Notes under the pieces: generated by a model
The model's database searches: none
Told to the model about the DNA's origin: nothing
Seen by the model: the letters and a program-made list of their open reading frames with translations, nothing else
Translations under genes and position numbers: made by a program
NCBI GenBank assembly: GCA_028281495.1
Contig: JANQJU010000064.1
Location: 62,001-126,000 of the forward strand
From: SAR324 cluster bacterium
Lineage (GTDB): Bacteria > SAR324 > NAC60-12
Direction of reading: 5' to 3'
Length of the DNA stretch: 64,000 nt
Shown here: in pieces, positions 9,165-17,658 of the stretch
How positions within the stretch are numbered: the stretch's first letter is position 1
How the letters are laid out: each line of letters starts with the position of its first letter

Positions 9165-10229
9165 ATGATGGACGCGAAAATTACCAGGATCCCGACAATC
9201 GGAAAATCATTGCCTCTCCTGCTCAAACGTGAATTCATTTGCTTATTGTACGTACCGTTATTTTTTTGGGGATTGATCAATATCATGGCGACCACTCGGG
9301 TTGGGTTTTCTTGGAGCCGAGTGATGACTGTGGCGGTTTGGCTCGAAACTTTGGCGATCCTCACTTGGTTAGGAGTGATATTTGTCGAACGAATACAAGC
9401 CCTTCGTGTCATGGAAAATTGGGAAAGCACCGTCGTATTTATCTCGAAATATTTGGGATGTGGACTGATTGCGATTTTGATCGCACGCGAAGTGATGCCG
9501 TATTTAGTGGGTGATTTTTTTCGTCAGTCGAATGCTCCCAAAACGGCGGTGATGCACTTGGTTTCGGCGACCCTCTTTTTTTCGATTCTTCGATCCATTT
9601 TGCGCAAACACCAAGAAAAGCTGATCTGGGAGCAGCGTTTTCAAGAAGCTCAGCATGCCGCATTCAAAGCGAAATTCAATCCACACTTTTTATTCAACAC
9701 TCTCAATCTGATTTCCTCAGCCATTGATGAAAAGCCGGATTTGGGACGGACCCTCTTGAACGAATTGTTGCAGCTTCTCAATGGAATTCTCCATATTTCA
9801 GCACGGAAATCGGTTGCCCTTTCTGAAGAAATTGCGTTGCTGCGTCACTACTTGGTATTGCAGAAAGAACGCTTTGAACATCGATTGGAGTATCGCCTTA
9901 ACATCCCAGACGATTGCTTGAAAATTCCAGTCCCCCCCTTGTTTCTGCAACCATTGGTAGAAAATGCGATTGTTCATGGAATTGCCCCCCAAAAAGAACA
10001 AGGTGTGATCACGTTGGAGGCATTTCGAACCGCCGCTGAATTGCATCTCATTGTTCACGACAACGGAGTGGGGTATGATACTTCCCAAATTGCTCAAGGA
10101 CATGGGTTGAGTTTGGTACATGATACGTTGACCCTCTTGTTCGGTAAAGGAACCTACCGTATCGAGGTTGAATCTACCCTCGGGCAAGGCACGACCATTC
10201 GGTTGCAATTGCCCGCAGGTGAGGTGTGA
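9165..10229 (+). CDS. LytS/YehU-type sensor histidine kinase (intact)
   Basis: 354 residues from ATG 9165. This start matches the length of its neighbour paralogue; the frame is open further upstream but would overlap the divergent repair gene. Four to five hydrophobic segments (about 20-145) form a membrane sensor. Then comes the His_kinase domain with phospho-acceptor H174 in FNPHFLFNTLNLIS and a GHKL ATPase: N267 in PLVENAIVHG and D299 in HDNGVGYD, followed by GHGLSLVHDTL. It signals to LytTR regulators; the third gene of the operon encodes one. Confidence 0.9.
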   Translation: MMDAKITRIPTIGKSLPLLLKREFICLLYVPLFFWGLINIMATTRVGFSWSRVMTVAVWLETLAILTWLGVIFVERIQALRVMENWESTVVFISKYLGCGLIAILIAREVMPYLVGDFFRQSNAPKTAVMHLVSATLFFSILRSILRKHQEKLIWEQRFQEAQHAAFKAKFNPHFLFNTLNLISSAIDEKPDLGRTLLNELLQLLNGILHISARKSVALSEEIALLRHYLVLQKERFEHRLEYRLNIPDDCLKIPVPPLFLQPLVENAIVHGIAPQKEQGVITLEAFRTAAELHLIVHDNGVGYDTSQIAQGHGLSLVHDTLTLLFGKGTYRIEVESTLGQGTTIRLQLPAGEV

Positions 10230-10345
10230 CGTTTCGTTGATGCCGCAAAACGCACCTTTCATCCTAAAAGTTGTTCCATTCGCCTACAACCTCATCGTTT
10301 CTCTCCTGATATCTTTTTAAGGTAAACTGCCTTGAAATAAGGCCT

Positions 10346-11416
10346 ATGCTTGCCGACTCGATTCGTCCTAAACCGTTTCTTTGCCATCTTTGGTTGGATC
10401 ATCCGATGTTGCTATCCAAAGCCGTCGTTATTCTAATTTATTTACCGTTATTATTTTGGGGCATGATGCATATTGTGATCGCCGTTGATCCTGTTTATGG
10501 ATGGGGCAACTCGATCCGATTGGCAATATGGGTTGAGGCCACGGCGGTCGGCGTTTGGGGGATTCTGTGGATGGTCGAAACGTGGGTGGAACCGCGGGTG
10601 GCATGGCGGTTCCCCAAAATGGGGGCAGTGCTAGTCAAATATGCAAGTGCCGGAGTGGGGGGCAGCATTGCCGCATTGATTCTCTTTTTTCAGTTTTTCA
10701 AGGAGTCTTCGTTTCTTGCTGTGGTGCCCGCATTTGCCATTTATATGCTGTTGTTTGTGTGTGGGTTGTTTGCGGCATTCCAATATCTCATGCAACAAAA
10801 TGCTACTTTGGTTTCGTTGACTCGCAGCTACCAAGATGCCCAATATGCCGCACTCAAAGCTTGGCTCAATCCCCATTTTTTGTTCAACACGCTCAATTTG
10901 ATTTCTGATGAAATCGAACATGATCCCGATCATGCCAACTCTTTATTGGAAGACTTTTCGGAATTGTTGCGGGGTATGCTGAAAGCCTGGTCTCAGCAAA
11001 AGGTATTGCTGGTTCAAGAGGTGACCCTGTTACGACACTATTTGACTTTGCAGCAGTCTCGGTTTGGACCCCGATTTGAATTTTCACTGCACGTTCCGCA
11101 AACGTGTGAAGCGTTCCTTGTGCCTCCTTTGTTGTTGTTGACGTTTATTGAACATGCCATCATGGATGGAATGACTTCCTCTCAACAACGCTTGAGCGTG
11201 ATCATCGAAGTTCATCAAGAATCCACTCAGCTGCAATGGAGGTTGTGGATTCCAGAAAACAAAGGGACGTTGCAGAATCTTCTGGCTGCGTCAGAAATCA
11301 CTCTGATTCGCGACATGTTGTCATTACTTTATGGAGATCGACAGTCATTGAGCATCAAGTTGACCGCTCATGATGGTTTGAATGTGAAAATTTTCATTCC
11401 GCTCGAAAAACTATGA
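10346..11416 (+). CDS. LytS-type kinase paralogue with degenerate ATP site (probable pseudokinase)
   Basis: 356 residues, clearly paralogous to the preceding gene (IYLPLLFWGMMHI against LLYVPLFFWGLIN, and the same NPHFLFNTLNLIS box with H177). The ATP-binding part is degraded: the N-box reads FIEHAIMDG (H270 where Asn is needed to hold Mg-ATP), and the DxGxG box is replaced by PENKG (about 303-307). It probably cannot bind ATP and may act as a dimerisation partner, phospho-receiver or sensor subunit of the first kinase. AATAAGG precedes ATG 10346. ATGA overlap with the regulator gene implies coupled translation. Confidence 0.88.
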   Translation: MLADSIRPKPFLCHLWLDHPMLLSKAVVILIYLPLLFWGMMHIVIAVDPVYGWGNSIRLAIWVEATAVGVWGILWMVETWVEPRVAWRFPKMGAVLVKYASAGVGGSIAALILFFQFFKESSFLAVVPAFAIYMLLFVCGLFAAFQYLMQQNATLVSLTRSYQDAQYAALKAWLNPHFLFNTLNLISDEIEHDPDHANSLLEDFSELLRGMLKAWSQQKVLLVQEVTLLRHYLTLQQSRFGPRFEFSLHVPQTCEAFLVPPLLLLTFIEHAIMDGMTSSQQRLSVIIEVHQESTQLQWRLWIPENKGTLQNLLAASEITLIRDMLSLLYGDRQSLSIKLTAHDGLNVKIFIPLEKL

Positions 11417-12189
11417 AACGTTGGCGCACTCTTATCGTGGACGACGAACCGGCCGCTCGTCGTAAACTGCAAAACCTTCTAAAAGCATATCCAGATATCG
11501 AGGTCATTGGAGAGGCAGAGGATGGTGACGACGCCATCCAGAAAACCGAACAGTGGCATCCGGATTTGGTATTCTTGGATATTCAAATGCCTGGAAAAAA
11601 TGGCTTGGAAGTCGCCTTAGCGACCCATCACTTGGAATACGCTTTGGTGTTTGTGACTGCCTACGATGAATATGCGTTGCAAGCCTTTGAAACCCACGCA
11701 TTGGATTATCTGTTGAAACCCGTATCTTCCAAACGTCTGGGGCAAGCCTTGCAAAAAGCCACCAAAGCCCAAGCCTCAGTAACTGAGGAAACACTACAGG
11801 GGTTTCTCAATCAGTTGTACCCCCAAGCCCCTCGTGCTGAAATGGGGATTCGATGTGGTTCCTCCACCTTTATTGTGACCTTAGAGCATGTGGCCTTCAT
11901 CGAAGCAGAAGAAGGTTTCACCCGCCTCTACTTGACCCCATCAGGTCAGCGCTTTCACGATGTGGAAAGCTTTTTGAGCGATACACCCTTGGACCACATC
12001 ATGAGGCACTTGCCAGATAAGGACTTCCTGCGCATCCATCGTGCTGCTGTGGTCAATGTGCATCAGGTGCAATCCTATCATTTGGATGGGCGGCAATTGT
12101 ATTTGCTGGTCAAACACTTCCCACATAAAAAGTTATCGGTGTCGCGTGCTCGTGTGGCGCAGGTCAAACAGCAATGGAATGTCCTGTGA
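11413..12189 (+). CDS. LytR/AlgR-type response regulator (REC-LytTR)
   Basis: 258 residues. Receiver domain 1-120 with D10-D11, phospho-acceptor D56 (FLDIQMP), the YDEYALQAFE segment and a KP pair near residue 97. LytTR DNA-binding domain about 150-255, with the typical FLRIHRAAVVNVHQV and LYLLVKHFPHKKLSVSRARV segments. It begins in the ATGA overlap with the pseudokinase. The gene order kinase, degenerate kinase, regulator suggests one signalling unit; its targets are not identifiable here. Confidence 0.93.
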   Translation: MKRWRTLIVDDEPAARRKLQNLLKAYPDIEVIGEAEDGDDAIQKTEQWHPDLVFLDIQMPGKNGLEVALATHHLEYALVFVTAYDEYALQAFETHALDYLLKPVSSKRLGQALQKATKAQASVTEETLQGFLNQLYPQAPRAEMGIRCGSSTFIVTLEHVAFIEAEEGFTRLYLTPSGQRFHDVESFLSDTPLDHIMRHLPDKDFLRIHRAAVVNVHQVQSYHLDGRQLYLLVKHFPHKKLSVSRARVAQVKQQWNVL

Positions 12190-12498
12190 TTTTGGATCGC
12201 GAAGTCTACGGTGCCCGCCTATCTGTGATTCTTTCCCATTCATCCTCAATAGTGTTCCATTGAGCTGGAGCATCATCATTTCCAGTTTCAGACCGTGATA
12301 ACCTTGCTTCCAGTACGATTGTGTTTCTTTGGAAAACTAGCGGTTGGCAAGCCGGTAGGAGATCAAATCGGATTTGTCTCCTTAAAGAAAAATTTCCATA
12401 GAATTTTCTCACCTAACACAATCTTCGGTAATAATTACATTTCATGCGGTGTTCGTTCAGAACACACGCTGGATCACAAAATTGGAAGGAAGGAAACC
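12190..12498. other. Intergenic region with a bulged hairpin
   Basis: 309 bp between the LytTR regulator and the lipoprotein gene. At 12358-12381 GGAGA-T-CAAATC pairs with GATTTG-TCTCC (11 pairs, one bulge, tight loop), followed by TTAAAG and an A/T-rich run; this may end the regulator operon. The frame of the lipoprotein is open through most of the region, but it lacks a ribosome site and would place the signal peptide internally. Confidence 0.4.
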
Positions 12499-14733
12499 AT
12501 GATGAAACAGATCATTCCCCATTGGATGATTGTCTTGCTGAGCCTCTTCTTGATTGGGGCAGGAGGATGCACTTCAAGCTCAGGCAACGACGATGACGAC
12601 GACGATGCGGATGCCACAACCGTTACCGTTTCGATTGCAGATATCAATGACGGCACACCCGTAGATGCTGTTTTGACCATTGTTGGAGCCGACGCTCCAT
12701 TTGTCGGTGATAGCGGTGGCAATTCATTGTTGACCACCGATTCGAGTTCAGGAGTTACGGTGGGTCGTACCGAAGCGACCAATGGAAGTACTGTGCTTTC
12801 GTTGGTGCCTGGAAAAGTGCCGACTCCTGACTTTCCGGTCCGGGTTTTGATTCAAGCTGAAGCGGATGGTTATGTGGTGAATACCGCATCACTCGTACTC
12901 ACTGCCCCCGGAGCTTATACGAGCGATATCTCCTTGGTGAATGTTTCAAATCCACCCGCAGGCATCACTGCCGCTTCGGACAACACCGGAACCGCAAGCA
13001 ACGGCGTGGTGCAATCCACCGTCATCCTCGAAACTCCATTTGAAGACAGTGCCGGACAACGGGTAGGCCGAGTGGTGATACGAATTCCTGCCAATACCCA
13101 ACTCATGGTTCGCAAAGATGGTGAATTGCAGCTAGCGAGTGATGGTGCATTCTCTGCGACGGTGGTTAACTTTTCTAGTGCTGGACAAGGAGATACGCAG
13201 TCACAGGCCTTGGTACCTGATGGATTTGTAGGGGGAGCTGATACAAAAACAGTAGGAAAATTTGATGTGGGCAGCGTGGGAAATTTCTTTTCCTTCGTTG
13301 TCAAGGATAGCGAAGGCAACAAGGTTCAACTATTCACCCCTCCGATTCCCGTAGTGACCAATGTTTCCCCCCAAGTCGCGGAACTCGGAGACTCTCTCGA
13401 TTTGTGGATGTACGACGAAGGGGCACTCACTGGAGAATGGAACAACACCGGCACTTCTCCCGTAGAAACTGATGATACCGACAGCCTGTTGGTCTCCTTC
13501 ATGCTATCAGTTGATGTTGTGGGGGGGGCGGTCCGGCCCGGAGCACCGGTTCTAGAAAACCAAAATTTGGCTGGAGGCCCCCCTGTGATTCCTGCTGCCA
13601 CCGATACCAACACCGCTGGAAACGTGCCCACCACCAGTGACGTTTTACCGACGGGTCTCACTTTGCTCGATATTCCTGGAGGGACTTTTACCATGGGGGA
13701 ACCAGAATCTACCTATGAAGGTCCACCGGGAAGCTACGATGCCACAGAACACACCGTGACTTTGAGCAATTTTCAGATGAGCGAGACCGAAGTCACCAAC
13801 CAACAATATGTTGAGTTCCTAAATTCCGCATTGGCTGCTGGCCTGGTGGAAGTCCGTACGGAAACCAATCCAGGACCGGATCTTGGTTTCACTTTGGTCT
13901 ATGGAACTTCCAGTGCTCCTAGTGAGTACGCGGGGCTAGGCATCTACAATCTCACTGGCACCCGCGTGCTAAAAGACCATGACAACGCTGATGGAGATAG
14001 CAACGAATTCACGGGAGATGTAGAAGCCGAGAACCCATTGAACATCGCCTTCATCGGCTACGACGCCACTCGAACTTCAGGGAGCGAATTTTATGTGAAA
14101 GATCCCAGAGACTCTGCCGATTTCGATTGGCAAGAACTCACCAATTATTCCGATTATACTACAGTGACGAATCAAACGAGTTCCGTCGTGCTCAACGATT
14201 ATAATGCGTGGCCTGAATTGGCCGACTATCCCAACAATCTCCCCACGCAAGCGGAAGTGTCCAATTATCCCGCGACGTTCATCCGGTGGTACGGAGCGAA
14301 GGCCTTTGCGCTCTACTACAACTTGAGCCTTCCTACGGAAGCGCAATGGGAGTATGCTTGTCGAGGTGGAAACAACCATACCTATTGCACCGACGACGGT
14401 GCTGTCGATGGAGATGGAACCAGTGCCATTTGGAATCACTTGTTAGCGAATCCTTCGCAAGGTCATGTGTTTGATGTGAAAATCAACAGCCCTAATCCCT
14501 ACGGTCTGTATAACATGGCAGGAAATGTGTGGGAGTGGATGGAAGATTGGTATGATGCCAGTTATTACGCATCATCTCCCACGAACGACCCGGTGAACAC
14601 CACCGATACCGGCAAAAAAGTTCGCCGCGGCGGTGCTTGGAATTACCACCTCGCCACTCTGAAAAGTGCATCCCGTTTTTCCGATGAACAGTTCAAAGGG
14701 AACGACCACTTTGGATTTCGTGTTGTGAAATAA
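12499..14733 (+). CDS. Lipoprotein with C-terminal formylglycine-generating-enzyme-like domain
   Basis: 744 residues. ATG 12499 follows GGAAGGAAACC and opens a lipoprotein signal peptide with lipobox IGAGGC (C24), then an unusual run of six Asp. Residues about 45-370 are beta-rich and Thr/Ser/Asp-rich, as in secreted repeat proteins. Residues about 390-744 match the FGE-sulfatase/SUMF1 fold: GGTFTMGEPES, TEVTNQQYVEFLN, LPTEAQWEYACRGG, YGLYNMAGNVWEWMEDWYD, VRRGGAWNY and HFGFRVVK. In many bacteria this fold serves as a surface or binding module rather than as the sulfatase-activating enzyme, so catalysis is not assumed. A duplicated 36-bp segment straddles its stop. Confidence 0.87.
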   Translation: MMKQIIPHWMIVLLSLFLIGAGGCTSSSGNDDDDDDADATTVTVSIADINDGTPVDAVLTIVGADAPFVGDSGGNSLLTTDSSSGVTVGRTEATNGSTVLSLVPGKVPTPDFPVRVLIQAEADGYVVNTASLVLTAPGAYTSDISLVNVSNPPAGITAASDNTGTASNGVVQSTVILETPFEDSAGQRVGRVVIRIPANTQLMVRKDGELQLASDGAFSATVVNFSSAGQGDTQSQALVPDGFVGGADTKTVGKFDVGSVGNFFSFVVKDSEGNKVQLFTPPIPVVTNVSPQVAELGDSLDLWMYDEGALTGEWNNTGTSPVETDDTDSLLVSFMLSVDVVGGAVRPGAPVLENQNLAGGPPVIPAATDTNTAGNVPTTSDVLPTGLTLLDIPGGTFTMGEPESTYEGPPGSYDATEHTVTLSNFQMSETEVTNQQYVEFLNSALAAGLVEVRTETNPGPDLGFTLVYGTSSAPSEYAGLGIYNLTGTRVLKDHDNADGDSNEFTGDVEAENPLNIAFIGYDATRTSGSEFYVKDPRDSADFDWQELTNYSDYTTVTNQTSSVVLNDYNAWPELADYPNNLPTQAEVSNYPATFIRWYGAKAFALYYNLSLPTEAQWEYACRGGNNHTYCTDDGAVDGDGTSAIWNHLLANPSQGHVFDVKINSPNPYGLYNMAGNVWEWMEDWYDASYYASSPTNDPVNTTDTGKKVRRGGAWNYHLATLKSASRFSDEQFKGNDHFGFRVVK

Positions 14734-14769
14734 GGGAACGACCACTTTGGATTTCGTGATGTGAAATTT
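14698..14769 (+). repeat. 36-bp tandem duplication at the stop codon of the FGE-like gene
   Basis: Bases 14698-14733 (coding end plus TAA) and 14734-14769 are two copies differing at three positions. The second copy still spells the family's terminal GNDHFGFR-VK signature but lies after the stop. It looks like a recent slippage or duplication event. Confidence 0.9.
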
Positions 14770-14803
14770 AAGATCCGGTCATATCGGAGGGTTGTTTACG
14801 ATG

Positions 14804-14828
14804 TACCCCGATCATAATGATCGGGGTA
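14804..14828. terminator. Bidirectional terminator-like hairpin
   Basis: TACCCCGATCAT and ATGATCGGGGTA are perfect 12-bp complements separated by one base (so a slightly shorter stem in practice). It sits between convergent genes ending at 14733 and 14851, where a shared terminator is expected. The T-runs on either side are short. Confidence 0.6.
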
Positions 14829-14850
14829 ATCTCGAAATTTGAGATATGAA

Positions 14851-15816
14851 TTAGGGACTACAGTTTCCGCCGCCCATTTCATATAAATCACAAATTTCCG
14901 TTTCATTCAGTACCCGATGATAGATTCGGATCTCATCCAACATTCCGTGAAATTCATTCGGGGAATTGAGCTGCGCTCCTATATAGAGTTGATAATTGGC
15001 CCCACAACTCATATTCACATTGCTGCTTTCGTTGATGGTATCCTGGAGGACATCATTCACATAAAGCTTGATGGTGTCCGCAGTCGTATTTCTGACGACG
15101 GTAAAGTGATACCAAGTGCCCGCCGTCATATTGGAAAAGTCATAGGATAGAGTGTTCGGATCAGGACTCGTATTCCAATAGTTGGGATAATAATGCCAAA
15201 TCAAACCAAGAAAATTGCCACTATTTCCAATGGATAAATCCCAACCATTGACGTTGGGTGTCCCCGCTCCAACTCCTCCGCACCCCAACAAGGGTCTTCG
15301 AGTGCTCCCAGGATCTTGATGTACATTGAACCAGCCGGAAATCGTGAAATCGTTGGTACCAAAGTCCCAGTCGGCATGATCTCCCAACAACATGTAATCT
15401 CCGGTGCCATCAAAATTCGCAGCGTGTCCTAGTCCACTGAGTCCTGGTACGCTATGTGTTTGCCCGGTCACAGTACCGTCGTGGATTCCTGAAGGACTGG
15501 TATCTTCGGCAAGACTATCCGCTCCCGAATCATCTTCAAAAGACCATCGAGCCACCAATCCTGTGGGATCGACGGGATCTGGATCGGGAACGTTTTTTTG
15601 ATACCATACTTTTATTTTTTCGATCCCGTAGCTTCCGTGAGACGTAACAATATCCGGTAATCCATCATTGTTCATATCTATCACTCGAAATTCTTTACAC
15701 TCCGGGGTGATTTGTGAACAATCAATCAGATCCTGAGGAGGGTCAAACTGAGACGGTTGGCTATAAGCTCCAAACGAGACCAACAAACCAGTAAATAACG
15801 TTAGCATTTTTTTCAT
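14851..15816 (-). CDS. Secreted protein with VCBS-like calcium motif and LamG (concanavalin-like) domain
   Basis: 321 residues from ATG 15816, preceded by AAGGGCG and opening a Sec signal peptide (MKKMLTLFTGLLVSFGAYSQ). An ATG 30 bases upstream has no ribosome site. Residues about 25-80 hold one VCBS/FG-GAP-type loop (DMNNDGLPDIV, a calcium-binding DxNxDG). Residues about 90-315 are a LamG/pentraxin-like jellyroll: LVARWSFEDDSG, NFDGTGDYMLLG, FTISGWFNVHQ, WYHFTVVRN, LYVNDVLQDT, IGAQLNSPNEFHGMLDEIRIY. Such domains bind glycans or surfaces. It ends facing the FGE-like lipoprotein across a shared terminator. Confidence 0.87.
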   Translation of the reverse strand: MKKMLTLFTGLLVSFGAYSQPSQFDPPQDLIDCSQITPECKEFRVIDMNNDGLPDIVTSHGSYGIEKIKVWYQKNVPDPDPVDPTGLVARWSFEDDSGADSLAEDTSPSGIHDGTVTGQTHSVPGLSGLGHAANFDGTGDYMLLGDHADWDFGTNDFTISGWFNVHQDPGSTRRPLLGCGGVGAGTPNVNGWDLSIGNSGNFLGLIWHYYPNYWNTSPDPNTLSYDFSNMTAGTWYHFTVVRNTTADTIKLYVNDVLQDTINESSNVNMSCGANYQLYIGAQLNSPNEFHGMLDEIRIYHRVLNETEICDLYEMGGGNCSP

Positions 15817-16455
15817 AGCGCCCTTATTAAGATAGAGGTTTTTCATAAAAATAATTATTTATTAGATATATTTAGTAGTATTTAAGTTTTAATTCATTCG
15901 CTAAATTTTAATCAATCAAACGATCTGATTTTAGCAACCATGATCATATTCTCTTCACCACTATCGCAACATCATTTTTCTCTTTTAGACAAATACATGT
16001 TGTTCCAATGAGTGAAGTACAGATTGGACATACTCCATCGCCGTTCCAAGAACATGCGCAATTTTTCTTACAAAAAAGGCAAGCAAATGAGACCAAAAAA
16101 GGTATTTGTCACCTTTCATTCGAGTTTAGATGTCTCTGTAGAAAAGAGGGTTCAAAAAAAATTTGAATTGAGTCACATTTCGTGATTGCTTAGGTGAAAT
16201 TCGAGCGGTAGCTCTTATGCAAAATCGATTTTAAATTCTACATACTGCGGGGTAAAATAGCGGAAAGAATACACTTACGGGAACCTATTCTAACGTGAGT
16301 TCTGAACGAGCCGGTTATGTCGCTTGAGGGGTGGCGAATGAAGCCCTTCAAAGAATTACAGACACTGTGTCAGAAGTTAGAATCGCAAATGTCCCGTTGA
16401 GCAGCTTGAATTGATTGCAACAAAGAATTGAATCTGTATTTGCAATGGAGTCATT
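15817..16455. other. 639-bp intergenic region, AT-rich at left
   Basis: Divergent region between the LamG protein and the cyclase. Bases 15850-15890 are very AT-rich and probably hold the leftward promoter. A 52-codon plus-strand frame (16008-16166) starts without a ribosome site and shows no family features, so I do not call it a gene. No strong operator or hairpin was seen. Confidence 0.5.
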
Positions 16456-17658
16456 TTGATAGCGAAATCCAGCATTGAGAAACTGAAATCCCTGCAATTT
16501 GAATTGGCGAAGTGGTTGTCTGCTTCTGAAACCGTGGGGGAGCCTGAAGCAATTTTTAACGAGCTGAATGAACGCTTACTCTCCGCAGGGATGCAGTTGC
16601 ACCGAGCGTCCTGTGGATTGAGCACCATGCATCCGGAAGTTTTTGCCAAGCAGCTTATTTGGGAAGTGGAAAAAGGAGCATATGGTGTGTTGAGATCACA
16701 TGAAATCATCGATTCCGAGGTTTATCGTCAAAGCCCTCCAGCGTATGTGACCTATCAACAGAAAAAGCTCCATCTCAGTTTGGAAGGTCCCCGGGATCAA
16801 ATGGAATATGAAATTTGTCGTGAGTTGAAGCAATTGGGGGCCACGGACTATCTGATTCTCCCAATGCCCTTCCGAAACGGAATCAACAGCTTCATCTCGT
16901 GGTCCACCACAATATCGGGGGGATTTGGTTCCGATGAAGTTGAGCTTCTGGAAGCCATTGTTCCATGGATTTCTTTGAGACTTGAACTCGAAAGCGCACG
17001 CTTTGCAACATCCAGTTTGCTGCGAACCTACTTAGGGGAAAATGCGGCCCATCGTGTGCTGAGTGGAGAATTCAAAAAAGGAAGCGGCGAAATGATTCAC
17101 GCGGTGATTTGGTCCTGCGATTTACGGGGATTTACCGAACGAGTGGATTCGAATCCTTTGGAAGTGGTGCTTCACGATCTGGATCAGTATTTCTCGTTTG
17201 TGGCTAAGCCTATTATGGAAAATGGAGGAGAAGTTCTCAAATATATCGGGGATGCAGTACTAGGGGTATTTCCGTTTATCAATGGGGAAGTCACTGCTTG
17301 CACCAATGCCTTAAGAGCAGCGGCACAGGCATTTCTCTCAAAAAAAGAGCAATCCGCACTATGTCACTCGGAGATTCAATTCGGAGTCGCCCTGCATGTG
17401 GGAAAGGTGATGTTTGGGAACATTGGTGCGGAAGGCCGGCTGGATTTCACTGTGATTGGAAGCGCTGTTAACGAAGTTTGTCGAGTGGAAGCGATGTGCA
17501 AAGATTTGGGGCAAGAATTGATTGTGACCCAAAGCTTTATTGATGCTGCGCAACGAGACGATGCCACCTCCTTGGGAACCTACAAACTGAGAGGTGTTGA
17601 AGATCAGCATGAGCTGTATACTTTTGATATCTCAAAACTTGATCAGGAACTAATTTGA
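16456..17658 (+). CDS. Class III adenylate cyclase with N-terminal GAF-like sensory region
   Basis: 400 residues from TTG 16456 (GGAG seven bases upstream). Residues 1-185 look like a small-ligand sensor, the arrangement seen in GAF-like domains. Residues about 195-395 are the cyclase: metal-binding D222 (IWSCDLRGFT) and D266 (YIGDAVLGVF), adenine-selecting K262 and D330 (GRLDFTVIG), and transition-state N339 and R343 (NEVCRVEAM). The intact Lys/Asp pair predicts cAMP rather than cGMP. No membrane segment is visible. It converges on the HTTM gene with a 9-bp overlap. Confidence 0.92.
   Translation: MIAKSSIEKLKSLQFELAKWLSASETVGEPEAIFNELNERLLSAGMQLHRASCGLSTMHPEVFAKQLIWEVEKGAYGVLRSHEIIDSEVYRQSPPAYVTYQQKKLHLSLEGPRDQMEYEICRELKQLGATDYLILPMPFRNGINSFISWSTTISGGFGSDEVELLEAIVPWISLRLELESARFATSSLLRTYLGENAAHRVLSGEFKKGSGEMIHAVIWSCDLRGFTERVDSNPLEVVLHDLDQYFSFVAKPIMENGGEVLKYIGDAVLGVFPFINGEVTACTNALRAAAQAFLSKKEQSALCHSEIQFGVALHVGKVMFGNIGAEGRLDFTVIGSAVNEVCRVEAMCKDLGQELIVTQSFIDAAQRDDATSLGTYKLRGVEDQHELYTFDISKLDQELI

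Noticed and set aside
16008-16166. 52-codon frame upstream of the cyclase
   Set aside because: Its ATG lacks a ribosome site and nothing in the product looks like a protein domain.
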